DNA of 64,000 bases from Micrococcaceae bacterium Sec5.1 (GTDB taxonomy: Bacteria > Actinomycetota > Actinomycetes > Actinomycetales > Micrococcaceae): assembly GCA_039636795.1 (NCBI GenBank), contig CP143430.1, forward strand, positions 2,976,001-3,040,000, given 5' to 3'. The position numbers and the translations under genes are program-made. This document shows positions 41,107 through 49,202 of this stretch, in pieces; positions within the stretch are counted from its first letter, which is position 1, and each line of letters opens with the position of its first letter. The notes under the pieces are model-generated. The model was not told the DNA's origin. It did not search any database and worked only from the letters and a program-made list of their open reading frames with translations.

Positions 41107-41164
41107 GTAATGACCTTTCCCTGAAAGGGATCTTGATCCCGGTCGCGCCAGCTGCTCCTCGAAC

Positions 41165-41197
41165 ATCGTCAAAGGCATATAGCGTGTGCTTGACGAT
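41165..41197. promoter_or_regulatory. Inverted repeat ATCGTCAA / TTGACGAT upstream of araC copy 2
   Basis: Perfect 8-nt arms (41165-41172 and 41190-41197) separated by 17 bp. The same half-site recurs in the 19-bp imperfect palindrome at 43336-43354, in front of the monooxygenase/reductase operon. Shared half-sites at two promoters of one module suggest a common regulator. Confidence 0.45.
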
Positions 41198-41208
41198 AGT
41201 CATTGCTT

Positions 41209-42318
41209 CTATACATTGGCAAGTGCCGGTTCGCGAACGCCCAGCTTCTCCAAGCGCGGAAGTACCTCCTGGACGAAGTACTCAAGCTCGCCCGCGTAGT
41301 CCACAAAGGCAAGTGTCATCCCGTCAAAACCCGCCTTGGCGAAGCGGGCAATTTCAGCGGCCACTTCATCGGGGGTGCCGACGAGCGGGCAGGAGCCATG
41401 GCCCGCGGCAAAACGGGATCGCATGGTCCCCAACATTTCCTTGGTGAAGGACTCCGCGTGCAGACCCTGGAGATTCATCAGGTAGTCCACCGCACCCCAA
41501 TCGGCATTCTCTTCTGCGTAATACGCGAGATAGTCCGTTGCCTCCTGATGGCTCGGCCGGCACACCACGTGGCTAAGCGTCAGAACACCAACCTCACGCT
41601 GGTAATTCGCCATCGCCTGGCTTTTCACGGAGCGGACAATTTCCGCCCCGTCCTCGGGCCCGCCGACCACCGTGAAGACGAAATCCGAGTTCCTTCCAGC
41701 GAAGTTCCTGCCTTGCGCGGAGGAACCCGCATTGAGAATGGGAACCTTTCCGCCGGCGGGCTTCGGCGATGCCTCAACATGCTTAAGCGAGAAGAATTTC
41801 CCGTCGAAATCAAAGATTCCTTCCTCTTGCCATGCTCGGCGCACCACCTCCCACCACTCCTGGGCGAAACCGTAGCGATCGTCATGGGCCTCCGCCATGT
41901 CCACGCCCATGGTTTCGTACTCGGGTTGATTCCAGCCGGCCACGATATTCAGTCCAGCACGGCCGCCACCGATCGCATCAAGGGTGGCGATCTGCTTCGC
42001 CGTCACCAGTGGATGGTTGAACGCTGTGTGAACCGTTGAGAAGACAGAAATCCTTTCGGTGGCGGCCAGGAGCGCGGCGGCCCATGGAATGGGCTCGAGT
42101 ACCGAACCATGAAAGTTCGTATCGCCCTTGTAACCGATCCATCTCGCGATGGGCAGCAGGAAATCAATTCCTGCCTGGTCGGCGATGCGGGCCATCCGAA
42201 GGTTTTCCTCCCACGTTGCTCCCCATCTTTCGGGAATCTTCGTAACGGCCAATCCTCCCGAGCAATTTGCCGAGAATAGTCCGAGCTTGAAGTGGTCTTT
42301 TCTGTCCATGGGATGCAT
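41209..42318 (-). CDS. FMNH2-dependent luciferase-like monooxygenase, RutA-like
   Basis: 369 residues, bacterial-luciferase TIM barrel. Segments FKLGLFSANCSGG, ARWIGYKGDTNFHGSVLEPI, STVHTAFNHPLVTAKQIATL and GGRAGLNIVAGWNQPEYETM match the RutA/LLM-type flavin-dependent branch, including the conserved GWxxPEYExMG. These enzymes use reduced FMN and oxygen to cleave or oxygenate ring amides, sulphones or similar. No other rut genes are present, so pyrimidine catabolism is unlikely. The start ATG 42318 has GAGG 5 nt upstream. A dedicated flavin reductase gene lies 60 bp upstream in the same direction. The heteroaromatic substrate is unknown. Confidence 0.87.
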   Translation of the reverse strand: MHPMDRKDHFKLGLFSANCSGGLAVTKIPERWGATWEENLRMARIADQAGIDFLLPIARWIGYKGDTNFHGSVLEPIPWAAALLAATERISVFSTVHTAFNHPLVTAKQIATLDAIGGGRAGLNIVAGWNQPEYETMGVDMAEAHDDRYGFAQEWWEVVRRAWQEEGIFDFDGKFFSLKHVEASPKPAGGKVPILNAGSSAQGRNFAGRNSDFVFTVVGGPEDGAEIVRSVKSQAMANYQREVGVLTLSHVVCRPSHQEATDYLAYYAEENADWGAVDYLMNLQGLHAESFTKEMLGTMRSRFAAGHGSCPLVGTPDEVAAEIARFAKAGFDGMTLAFVDYAGELEYFVQEVLPRLEKLGVREPALANV

Positions 42319-42377
42319 GATTCCTCTTTCTGGTCCTGTCAAAGTGTTGGTGATGTCACGAGCCGTCAGGCGCTTTT

Positions 42378-42893
42378 CTACGGTTTCCGCAAGTGCTGAA
42401 AGAGCAGGGGATCGAACGACTCCGGTTGCGTTATGTGGTCCACTTGGCCGACCAGGATCATGTGGTCGCCGCCCTCATAGCGGGCCCATAGCCGGCAGTC
42501 GAGTCGCAGCCCTACGTCCGGCAACGCAGGCGCGCCGGTATATCCCACAAGGGGAATGAGACCTTCAAACTTGTCCTTGCCGCGCTGGGCGAAGCGGGGG
42601 ACGTAGTGCCCAAGATCCTTCCCCAAAACGTGGATGGAGAAGTTATCTGTCGCCATCCAGGTCTCAATGCTGGACGATGCTTTGTCCACGCACCATGAGA
42701 CAAGGGCCGGGTCCAGGGAGACGGACGCGAAGCTGTTCATGACCATGCCGGCCCGTCGACCACCCGCCGCCGTTGTCACGACGCTGACTCCGGAGGGCCA
42801 ATGCCGCATGACGGACCTCAGGTCCGGAGGGACCTCACAGGCTTCCAGGTCTTTTGCTACAAGCGGTTGCTGTTGGATGCTTTCAGTCAACAT
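42378..42893 (-). CDS. NAD(P)H:flavin oxidoreductase, HpaC/StyB-type
   Basis: 171 residues. LRSVMRHWPSGVSVVTTAAG, GMVMNSFASVSLDPALVSWC and GGDHMILVGQVDHITQPESF are the conserved flavin-reductase-like signature. ATG 42893 follows GGAGG by 8 nt; the longer frame to 43013 is rejected. It supplies reduced FMN/FAD to a two-component monooxygenase, most simply the luciferase-like enzyme encoded directly downstream. It resembles but is distinct from the reductase half of the StyA2B fusion. Confidence 0.92.
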   Translation of the reverse strand: MLTESIQQQPLVAKDLEACEVPPDLRSVMRHWPSGVSVVTTAAGGRRAGMVMNSFASVSLDPALVSWCVDKASSSIETWMATDNFSIHVLGKDLGHYVPRFAQRGKDKFEGLIPLVGYTGAPALPDVGLRLDCRLWARYEGGDHMILVGQVDHITQPESFDPLLFQHLRKP

Positions 42894-43046
42894 CGTGTGC
42901 CACCTCCAGTCAGTGTTGCGAACGTTCCACAATTCTGCGGATCGCAGGCTGACTGGACTATCCGTTCTTCGCTGACTTATGGCCGTTTTGCGACAACCAG
43001 CGCCGCGCCCCAATCCCGCGAGGGAAAGTACGAGGCGGCGTTCCTG

Positions 43047-43238
43047 TCACTGGAACGCGCCCAGCTGGATGTTGACGGCAAGCACGACGGACGCCAGCGC
43101 GAGGATTCCCGCGCCGAGCTGCAGGAGGAAGCCGTCCTTGGAACGCCGCAGCCCTCCTGGCATGGACCGTGGCATGAGGGAGACTGCACTGAAGCTGGTC
43201 ACCAGTGCCGCTGCGATGATGACGCTCAAGCTCAGCAT
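43047..43238 (-). CDS. Small two-helix membrane protein
   Basis: About 63 residues from ATG 43238. LSLSVIIAAALVTSFSAVSL forms helix one and FLLQLGAGILALASVVLAVN forms helix two, joined by a basic loop (RSMPGGLRRSKDG). AAGG lies about 11 nt before the ATG; the frame is open to 43343. It sits between a promoter-like palindrome (43336-43354) and the flavin reductase gene, on the same strand, so it may be first in that operon. I do not recognise a family. Confidence 0.55.
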   Translation of the reverse strand: MLSLSVIIAAALVTSFSAVSLMPRSMPGGLRRSKDGFLLQLGAGILALASVVLAVNIQLGAFQ

Positions 43239-43335
43239 GGCGTCAGAACCTTCCCCGGCTTGGATAGCTTCCAGGGTGATACACGACGACGTTGTCGCAT
43301 TGTGACTGCCTTTCGCAGACGAATGCAACAACAAT

Positions 43336-43354
43336 ATCGTCAATTGTTGACAAT
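43336..43354. promoter_or_regulatory. Operator-like palindrome with ATCGTCAA half-site
   Basis: ATCGTCAA-TTG-TTGACAAT: arms match at 7 of 8 positions. It lies about 100 bp upstream of the small membrane protein/flavin reductase/monooxygenase genes and just inside the gap after lysR. The half-site is the same as in 41165-41197. The core GTCAATTGT also occurs at 48966-48974. Confidence 0.5.
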
Positions 43355-43381
43355 GAACAAGGCTTTGTTGCTGGTCTTCGC

Positions 43382-44356
43382 TCAGCCTTCCCTGGGGGCG
43401 TCGGTCGAAGTCAGGGACCGTTCGGCAAGTTCGCGCGCCATCTCATCTCCGACTTCCCTGAGCTTTTCTGCCAGGAGTGCTGCACTCGGGGCCAAGGGCC
43501 TATCTGGATGGAGCAATAGCCCGACTTGTTGAGCCAGCCCGTTCAGATGAAGGCTGAGGATCTTTACATCCGGTTCAGCCAAGGCCATGGATTCCGGCAT
43601 GAGGGCCAGGAACCCGGCCTCCACCACGAGCGTACGTACGGTGGCCGGAGCGCCGGATTCGACCTGTTGCGCAGGAGGGGCAAGTCCAGCATTCCGGAAG
43701 TTCTGTTCGAGCTCATCCCGAAGGGGCGTGTTGGCAAGTGGTACCACCCATCGGTAATCTGCCAGGTCCTGCAGGGAGACTTCGGGTATGGCGTGGGCGG
43801 GGTGCCACGGAGCGGCGACGATACGGAAGTCCTCGCGATACAGCGGGACAAGCCGCAGCCGGGCGGTACTCGGATGGTCGGTCACCCGGCCTACCAACAG
43901 GTCCAGGTCACCGTTACCCAGTTCCTGGATCAGCGTTTCGGGAGGTGCTTCGCGCAGTCGAACTTCCACCCGCGGCTTTTCGCCAGTGAGCCGGGCGACG
44001 GCCCGCGGCAACAGAAGATTGGCCCCTGTGACATGCGCGCCCACCTTGACAAGGCCCGACGCCGGGTCGGCCAGTTCCTCTACCCGTCGCCGCAGGGTGC
44101 TGAGATGGCCGACGATCGCTCTTGCATGCTCAAGGCATGCCTCCCCGGCCAGCGTAGGCACCATCCCACGCGCTGTTCTCTCGAAAAGAGGCGCGCCGAT
44201 GGCATGCTCGGCTTCCCGTAAAGCCCGGCTCAACGCCGGCTGTGTCAGATAGAGTTCTTCGGCGGCCCGGACAAGGCTGCCTTGCTCCGCGACGGCGAGC
44301 ACAATAACAAGGTGGCGCAGCTTTACGTGGGTTGTCAGCAGCGCCCGCAGGTCCAT
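43382..44356 (-). CDS. LysR-family transcriptional regulator (GbpR/PcaQ-like)
   Basis: 324 residues. VKLRHLVIVLAVAEQGSLVR, AAEELYLTQPALSRALREAE and LFERTARGMVPTLAGEACLE form the winged-helix domain. The effector domain has GLVKVGAHVTGANLLLPRAV typical of the PcaQ/GbpR subgroup that controls aromatic and galactose catabolism. It is 60 bp behind the acyl-CoA ligase gene and likely belongs to the same minus-strand transcription unit, or has its own promoter in that gap. Its targets probably include the ligase-thiolase-transporter genes. Confidence 0.92.
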   Translation of the reverse strand: MDLRALLTTHVKLRHLVIVLAVAEQGSLVRAAEELYLTQPALSRALREAEHAIGAPLFERTARGMVPTLAGEACLEHARAIVGHLSTLRRRVEELADPASGLVKVGAHVTGANLLLPRAVARLTGEKPRVEVRLREAPPETLIQELGNGDLDLLVGRVTDHPSTARLRLVPLYREDFRIVAAPWHPAHAIPEVSLQDLADYRWVVPLANTPLRDELEQNFRNAGLAPPAQQVESGAPATVRTLVVEAGFLALMPESMALAEPDVKILSLHLNGLAQQVGLLLHPDRPLAPSAALLAEKLREVGDEMARELAERSLTSTDAPREG

Positions 44357-44416
44357 GTCTTCATCCTACGGGTCCTCCTCCTGCGGGCTGCTGCACCGAC
44401 AGCGGGCCGTGATCAA

Positions 44417-46033
44417 TCAGCGGGCAGCAACAGCAGCCGCCCGCCGCGGGGAGGTGATATCCCTGTCCCACTGTGCTGCCTCCCGGCCGGCGGCTTTAAG
44501 CACCTGCTTGCGCACTTTGCCGTTCTCGGTCTGGGGCAGTTCATCCACCACCCGCAGGAAGCGGGGGATGGCGAAGGAAGCGAGCCGGGGAACACAGAAC
44601 TGGCACAACTCGGCAAAATCCACAGGCTCACGGAGGACCAGTGCGGCCATCACCTCATCTTCACCGAGTTCGGAATCCACTGCGTACACGGCAGCCTCCT
44701 GGACGGCGGGATGCTGCCGCAGAACCTGCTCAACCTCTACTGAGGAGATATTTTCCCCGCGGCGCCGGATGACATCCTTGATCCGGTCAACAAACCGAAC
44801 CCAGCCGTCCTCTTCCAGGACGACCCTGTCCCCGGAATGGAACCAGAGATCCTGCCACGCCTTCGTTGTCGCCTCGGGCATGGCATGATATCCGGTGGCC
44901 ATTGCATGGGGCTGGTCACTGCGGATGAGCAACTCACCCGGATGCCCGTTGGGAACGGGCACTCCGTGGGCGTCCACAACGCGGATGGAGAATCCGGGCC
45001 GCACCCGGCCAACGTACCCTGGGCGCCACTGATGGGGCGTGGACCCGATCACCGAGTTCGTCTCGGTGGATCCGTAGCCGTCCAGGAGGAGCACTCCGAA
45101 CCGCACCTGGAAGGGTTCGACCAGCCGGGCAGGTGTGGCCGGGGAAAGGGCCAGGCGAATGTGGTGGTTCCGATCACCCGGTCCCGGCTCCTTGCCAGCG
45201 AGTATTCCGACCATCGCGCCGAGAAGGTATGTCACCGTCGCTCCCGCTGAGGAGGCATCTGCCCAGAACCGCGAGGCCGAAAACCGTGGGCCGAGTACGT
45301 ACTCGCCTCCGCAAGCGACGGCCTGCATGAAGGCATTGAGGGCGTTCGTGTGAAACAGCGGCAAACAGGTGTAGAGCACGTCATCGGGCCTCAGACCCAG
45401 CTGGTCTGACATATTTTCAGCCCACCAATAGAACTGCCCTTGAGGGCACAGCACACCCTTGGATACCCCGGTGGTGCCGGAGGTGTAAAGGATGGCAGCC
45501 GTGTCTGCCGGTCCTGTTTCCACTGGCTCCACTCCGGGAACCGGTTCAGGGACCGGAGTGACCTCGAAAGCGGGGGTGACCCCAAAAGCCGTGGTGGGGT
45601 CCGCCGTCGGCCGATCAAGTACCCACACCTGCTGTAGGTCCGGTACGGGACCAGCTGCGGCGATATGTGGCAACAGTTCAGCTTCAGCTACCATCAGTGC
45701 CGGCCGGGAGTTGGTCAGGACATGGCGCAACTGTTCGCCCCTGCTCGCCGTGTTCACGGGGACAGCGACGGCGCCGATCCATGCGCAGCCCAGGATGAAG
45801 TCCAGCAGTTCTGTCCTGTTGGAGGACATCAGGGCCACTGTTTGACCAGCCTCGATCCCGGCACTGCGCAGCAGGCCGCCAGCGCGGGCGGCGGCGTCGG
45901 CCATCATCTGGCTGTCCCGACGAATTTCACCGCAGCGGAAAAGAGGCGCTGCAGGAGCTTTCCGGGCTCGTTCAAGGAGCATTTCGGGGATGGTCAAGGG
46001 ACGGAGGCTTGGGTCTGTTACCTGGGGGTTCAT
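44417..46033 (-). CDS. Acyl-CoA synthetase (AMP-forming)
   Basis: 538 residues of the ANL superfamily. AILYTSGTTGVSKGVLCPQG is the P-loop (A3); LLDGYGSTETNSVIGSTPH is A5; FHSGDRVVLEEDGWVRFVDR with IKDVIRRRGENISSVEVEQV contains the A7-A8 Asp/Arg hinge. The catalytic lysine region near the C-terminus reads PQTENGKVRKQVLKAAG. It activates a carboxylic acid to its CoA ester in the cytosol. The start overlaps the upstream DUF35 gene (ATGA). Context with a thiolase suggests a medium or aryl acid that is cleaved as CoA thioester. It resembles CaiC-type ligases; exact acid not known. Confidence 0.92.
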   Translation of the reverse strand: MNPQVTDPSLRPLTIPEMLLERARKAPAAPLFRCGEIRRDSQMMADAAARAGGLLRSAGIEAGQTVALMSSNRTELLDFILGCAWIGAVAVPVNTASRGEQLRHVLTNSRPALMVAEAELLPHIAAAGPVPDLQQVWVLDRPTADPTTAFGVTPAFEVTPVPEPVPGVEPVETGPADTAAILYTSGTTGVSKGVLCPQGQFYWWAENMSDQLGLRPDDVLYTCLPLFHTNALNAFMQAVACGGEYVLGPRFSASRFWADASSAGATVTYLLGAMVGILAGKEPGPGDRNHHIRLALSPATPARLVEPFQVRFGVLLLDGYGSTETNSVIGSTPHQWRPGYVGRVRPGFSIRVVDAHGVPVPNGHPGELLIRSDQPHAMATGYHAMPEATTKAWQDLWFHSGDRVVLEEDGWVRFVDRIKDVIRRRGENISSVEVEQVLRQHPAVQEAAVYAVDSELGEDEVMAALVLREPVDFAELCQFCVPRLASFAIPRFLRVVDELPQTENGKVRKQVLKAAGREAAQWDRDITSPRRAAAVAAR

Positions 46034-46347
46034 GGCTGATTCTCATTTACGTTTGAGCGGACAGGGATGAAGGCGTGGACGCCGGGGCCGGCGTTTGGGT
46101 TGTTGGTGAGCGGCAGGCTTTCACCGGGCACTGTCGTGCCGCCGGTCACGCGGGCAATGACATGAGGCCCATTCGGGATGGTCAACGTGGCCAGAAGCGT
46201 GCCGTCGGCCAGTTGCGTTGTCTGCTGGACGTCTGCCTGCTCGGCCTGGACCGTTGAAAAGTCATCCTGTCCGCAGCGGGGACAGATGAGACGTGCCGGA
46301 AAGAGGAGGCTCCCGCATCCAAGGCAGGCTTGGATGGCGGCGCTCAT
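46030..46347 (-). CDS. DUF35 OB-fold protein with rubredoxin-like zinc ribbon
   Basis: 105 residues. The N-terminal zinc ribbon CLGCGSLLFPARLICPRCGQ has two CxxC pairs. The C-terminal OB fold includes LLATLTIPNGPHVIARVTGG. DUF35 proteins bind CoA thioesters and form a complex with SCP2-type thiolases, as in steroid side-chain degradation and archaeal mevalonate synthesis. It overlaps the thiolase-like gene before it and the CoA ligase after it by 4 bp each, so the three are made in concert. The partner is almost certainly the adjacent thiolase. Confidence 0.92.
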   Translation of the reverse strand: MSAAIQACLGCGSLLFPARLICPRCGQDDFSTVQAEQADVQQTTQLADGTLLATLTIPNGPHVIARVTGGTTVPGESLPLTNNPNAGPGVHAFIPVRSNVNENQP

Positions 46348-47483
46348 TGGGCTGCCTCCAGCACCGACATCGTGGCGCAGGCCCCGTAACGGTAGAGGAC
46401 CATCCCGTAACCGCTCACGACTGCGTGGCGTGCCGTGACCTGGCGGGCCCCAGCCCGCCCCATCAGCTGGGCGGCGGCTTCAACCAGTCCGTGCATTCCG
46501 CCCGCAGCCCCGGCCTGCCCGGCCGAAAGCTGGCCTCCGGAGGTGTTGACCGGCAACAGGCGCGTGGCAATTCGGTGTTCGATGAAATCGGCCGGGTGGT
46601 CCTGATTTGAAAGAATGCCCAGATCCGCCAATTGCGCCACCACCATGGCCGGGTAGTCGTCATAGACGCAGGCGAGTCCTATGTCGCTGGGACCGATCCC
46701 GGCCTGCTCCCAGCCGTTGGTTGCGCAGGCTTGCAGGCCCGTTGCCAAGCCGTCGTCGGACTGTTGGTCGGAGTTGTACGAGGCCTTTACGGAAAGCACT
46801 TTGGCACGGGGAGTTCCCTTGCTCCGATCTGCCACCAGGACAACGGCGTCCGCCCCGGTAACAGGAGGTACACAGTCGTACCGGCCCAAGGGGGTGGCAA
46901 CCATCGGGGCGTTAAGGTATTGGTCCATGCTCAGTGATTCGCGGTAGACAGCAGCTGGGTTATCCATGGCCCATTGGCGCTGCGCCACGGCGATGCGGCC
47001 GTAATCTTCACGGCAGAGTCCGAGCTGCTCCATCTGGCGGGAAGTGAGCATCGCAAAGAGTGCATTCGGTCCGTTCATCGGCAGGGGCGCCAGATGGTCT
47101 TCAGTCGCCTTGTTGTAACTGGCAACAAGACGGGAGAACGCGGCCTGGTCCATGAGGTCGCCTGCGGCCAGAACGATGACGTTTGCGTCGCCTGCTTGAA
47201 TGGCACGGACGGCATGCTGGAGCATTCCGCCTGCGCTGGCGCCCCCGTTGGTGTCTTGCATCAGCCAGGAGAGTCGAAGGCCCATGCGCCAGGCCAGATC
47301 AATGGCGTGATCGGGTGCGAGCGTGAAGCTGGATACTGCAAACCCATCCACGTCACTGGTTTGGAGGCCGGCATCATGCAATGCCTTGCTCACAGCCCGG
47401 GCAATAATCTGGGACGTCGTTGTCCCTGCTGAAGGGTGCCGGGTGTAGGGGGACTGTCCAGTCCCAATGATGGAGACCGTCAT
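46344..47483 (-). CDS. SCP2-type thiolase-like acyltransferase
   Basis: 379 residues. TVSIIGTGQSPYTRHPSAGT, then DVDGFAVSSF, DTNGGASAGGMLQHAVRAIQ and a C-terminal VNTSGGQLSAGQAGAAGGMH are typical of the SCP2/lipid-transfer thiolase group. The usual nucleophilic Cys position near DTNGGASA appears to lack cysteine, so the protein may act as an aldolase or lyase (like Ltp2) rather than a true thiolase. ATG 47483 (6 nt after AAAGG) is preferred to ATG 47489. Together with DUF35 it probably cleaves a CoA-linked side chain. Confidence 0.88.
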   Translation of the reverse strand: MTVSIIGTGQSPYTRHPSAGTTTSQIIARAVSKALHDAGLQTSDVDGFAVSSFTLAPDHAIDLAWRMGLRLSWLMQDTNGGASAGGMLQHAVRAIQAGDANVIVLAAGDLMDQAAFSRLVASYNKATEDHLAPLPMNGPNALFAMLTSRQMEQLGLCREDYGRIAVAQRQWAMDNPAAVYRESLSMDQYLNAPMVATPLGRYDCVPPVTGADAVVLVADRSKGTPRAKVLSVKASYNSDQQSDDGLATGLQACATNGWEQAGIGPSDIGLACVYDDYPAMVVAQLADLGILSNQDHPADFIEHRIATRLLPVNTSGGQLSAGQAGAAGGMHGLVEAAAQLMGRAGARQVTARHAVVSGYGMVLYRYGACATMSVLEAAQ

Positions 47484-47533
47484 GGCCATCCTTTCTAAAA
47501 AACGACAGCAGAGCAGAAGAACTTTTGGGGTGC

Positions 47534-48862
47534 CTACGAGAGAACTTCTGCCTCGTGGCCGGCCTTTTCCTTCTGGTCGGCTTTGATGCCATGGCGGGAG
47601 AAAACCAGTGCTATGAGCGTGACCAAGACCAGGCCAATCACATATAGGGATACCGGAATGGAGGAACCGTATTGCAACAGCAAGGCTGTGGCGATCAACG
47701 GGGCGAATCCGCCGGCAAAGACCGCTGCGAGCTCGTGGGCGATCGCCATCGCGGAATAGCGGACCTCGGCGTTGAACAGTTCGTGGAAGAAAGCTGGCTG
47801 CGTTCCGATCATTGCGCCGTGGCAGAGGCCATTGCCCAGGAGGAAGGCCAGGATGACGATGGCGGGAGTGTTGGAATCAATCATGGAAAAGAACGGGAAA
47901 GCCATGGCACCCATGCCAATTGCACCAAGGGCGTAGACAGGACGCCGTCCAATCCTGTCTGAGAGATGGCCGAAGAAGATGTAGGTGCCAAACGAGACAA
48001 GCATGGATACTGCCACTGCCATCAGCAGCAGGCCCTTGTCCACGCCCACGTGAACTCCATAGGCAATGGAGAAGGAGAGGAAAATGTACGAGCCGCCGTT
48101 CTCGGCCACACGAAGTCCCATGGCGACGAGGATTTCGCGGGGGTGGGTTTTGATGGCCGCAAGCACGGGGAGGCGGTGTTGCTTGCTGTGGCTGGCGGCG
48201 GTGAACTCCTTGCTTTCCGGTAGCCGGAAGCGGATGTAGGCACCTACTGCCAGCAGCACCACGCTCAGGAGGAACGGGACGCGCCAGCCCCACGCCAGGA
48301 ACTGGGCGTCCGGCATCAACTGGACCACAAAGAAGACCAAGGAGGACAGCACGAAGCCGAGCGAAATTCCTCCCTGGCTGAAGGCGGAGAGCATGCCCCT
48401 GCGGGTAGTGGAGGAGTTCTCGCTGATCAGCAGGACGCCTCCGCCCCATTCACCACCGGCCGCGATGCCCTGGATGACCCTGAGCAGGATCAACAAGGCA
48501 GGGGCCCACAGCCCTACTTGCGCATAAGTGGGCAGCAAGCCCATGAGAGCTGTGCTGATTCCCATGATGGATAGCGTCATGACCAATGCGCGCTTGCGCC
48601 CCAGCCTGTCTCCGATGTGACCGAAAATGATTCCGCCCAGAGGACGGGCTGCGAACCCGACGGCGAAACCAGCGAAGGCGGCCATGGTACCAACCAGGGG
48701 GTCGACGTTGGAGGGGAAAAACAACCGACCAAAGACGACTGCCGATGCAGTGGCGTAGAGGAAGAAGTCATACCACTCCAGCGCATTGCCCACGAGCGAG
48801 GCAACAACGTACCGTCGGACGCCGGGACGTTGTCCCGGCAAGGTGTGCTGTGGATGGGACAT
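47534..48862 (-). CDS. MFS metabolite:H+ symporter (MHS family)
   Basis: 442 residues, about 12 membrane helices. VVASLVGNALEWYDFFLYAT at the N-terminus and GGIIFGHIGDRLGRKRALVM (loop 2-3) are diagnostic of the shikimate/citrate/proline MHS group; IQGIAAGGEWGGGVLLISEN is helix 5. It imports organic or aromatic acids with protons. AAGGAG precedes ATG 48862 by 6 nt. It leads the operon with thiolase, DUF35 protein and CoA ligase, so its substrate is likely the acid activated by that ligase. Divergent from the second cyclase/TPP pair. Confidence 0.93.
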   Translation of the reverse strand: MSHPQHTLPGQRPGVRRYVVASLVGNALEWYDFFLYATASAVVFGRLFFPSNVDPLVGTMAAFAGFAVGFAARPLGGIIFGHIGDRLGRKRALVMTLSIMGISTALMGLLPTYAQVGLWAPALLILLRVIQGIAAGGEWGGGVLLISENSSTTRRGMLSAFSQGGISLGFVLSSLVFFVVQLMPDAQFLAWGWRVPFLLSVVLLAVGAYIRFRLPESKEFTAASHSKQHRLPVLAAIKTHPREILVAMGLRVAENGGSYIFLSFSIAYGVHVGVDKGLLLMAVAVSMLVSFGTYIFFGHLSDRIGRRPVYALGAIGMGAMAFPFFSMIDSNTPAIVILAFLLGNGLCHGAMIGTQPAFFHELFNAEVRYSAMAIAHELAAVFAGGFAPLIATALLLQYGSSIPVSLYVIGLVLVTLIALVFSRHGIKADQKEKAGHEAEVLS

Positions 48863-49202
48863 TGTTGCTCCTTAGTGCGAAAAACTCTGGCAATGCTCCG
48901 GCCAATTCGACGTATCGTCCTGGCTGAAACTCTGCGATCAGGTTGTCCGCTTCATGATCGAAACGGTCAATTGTGATGGGCGTTACAGCTGCTGATTTCA
49001 GTTTCCCCCGCGGTCAGGGCAACGTCGAATGCCGGTTTTGCCAGGGGCTATGCCTTTCCGGGTAACCCTTGCGATTTGCACAAAAACGCTGTTCCGGTGC
49101 GTATGAATGTGCTGCTAATGTCGCAGCCACAAGTCCTGTTGCGCACCGCCACGGGACCCTCAACGCCCTCATCGACGGCGAACCCATCCCCAAGGAACTC
49201 TT
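48863..49202. promoter_or_regulatory. Divergent promoter region between MHS transporter and cyclase copy 2
   Basis: 340 bp without a convincing gene. It contains GTCAATTGT at 48966-48974, identical to the core of the palindrome at 43336-43354, and a weak repeat GCAC...GTGC around 49058-49085. AAGGAAC precedes the cyclase ATG. A short open frame ending near 49200 looks non-coding. Confidence 0.4.

Noticed and set aside
49100..49202. Short open frame before cyclase copy 2 as remnant of a gene
   Set aside because: Only about 45 codons, no start with ribosome site and no convincing similarity; treated as promoter region.
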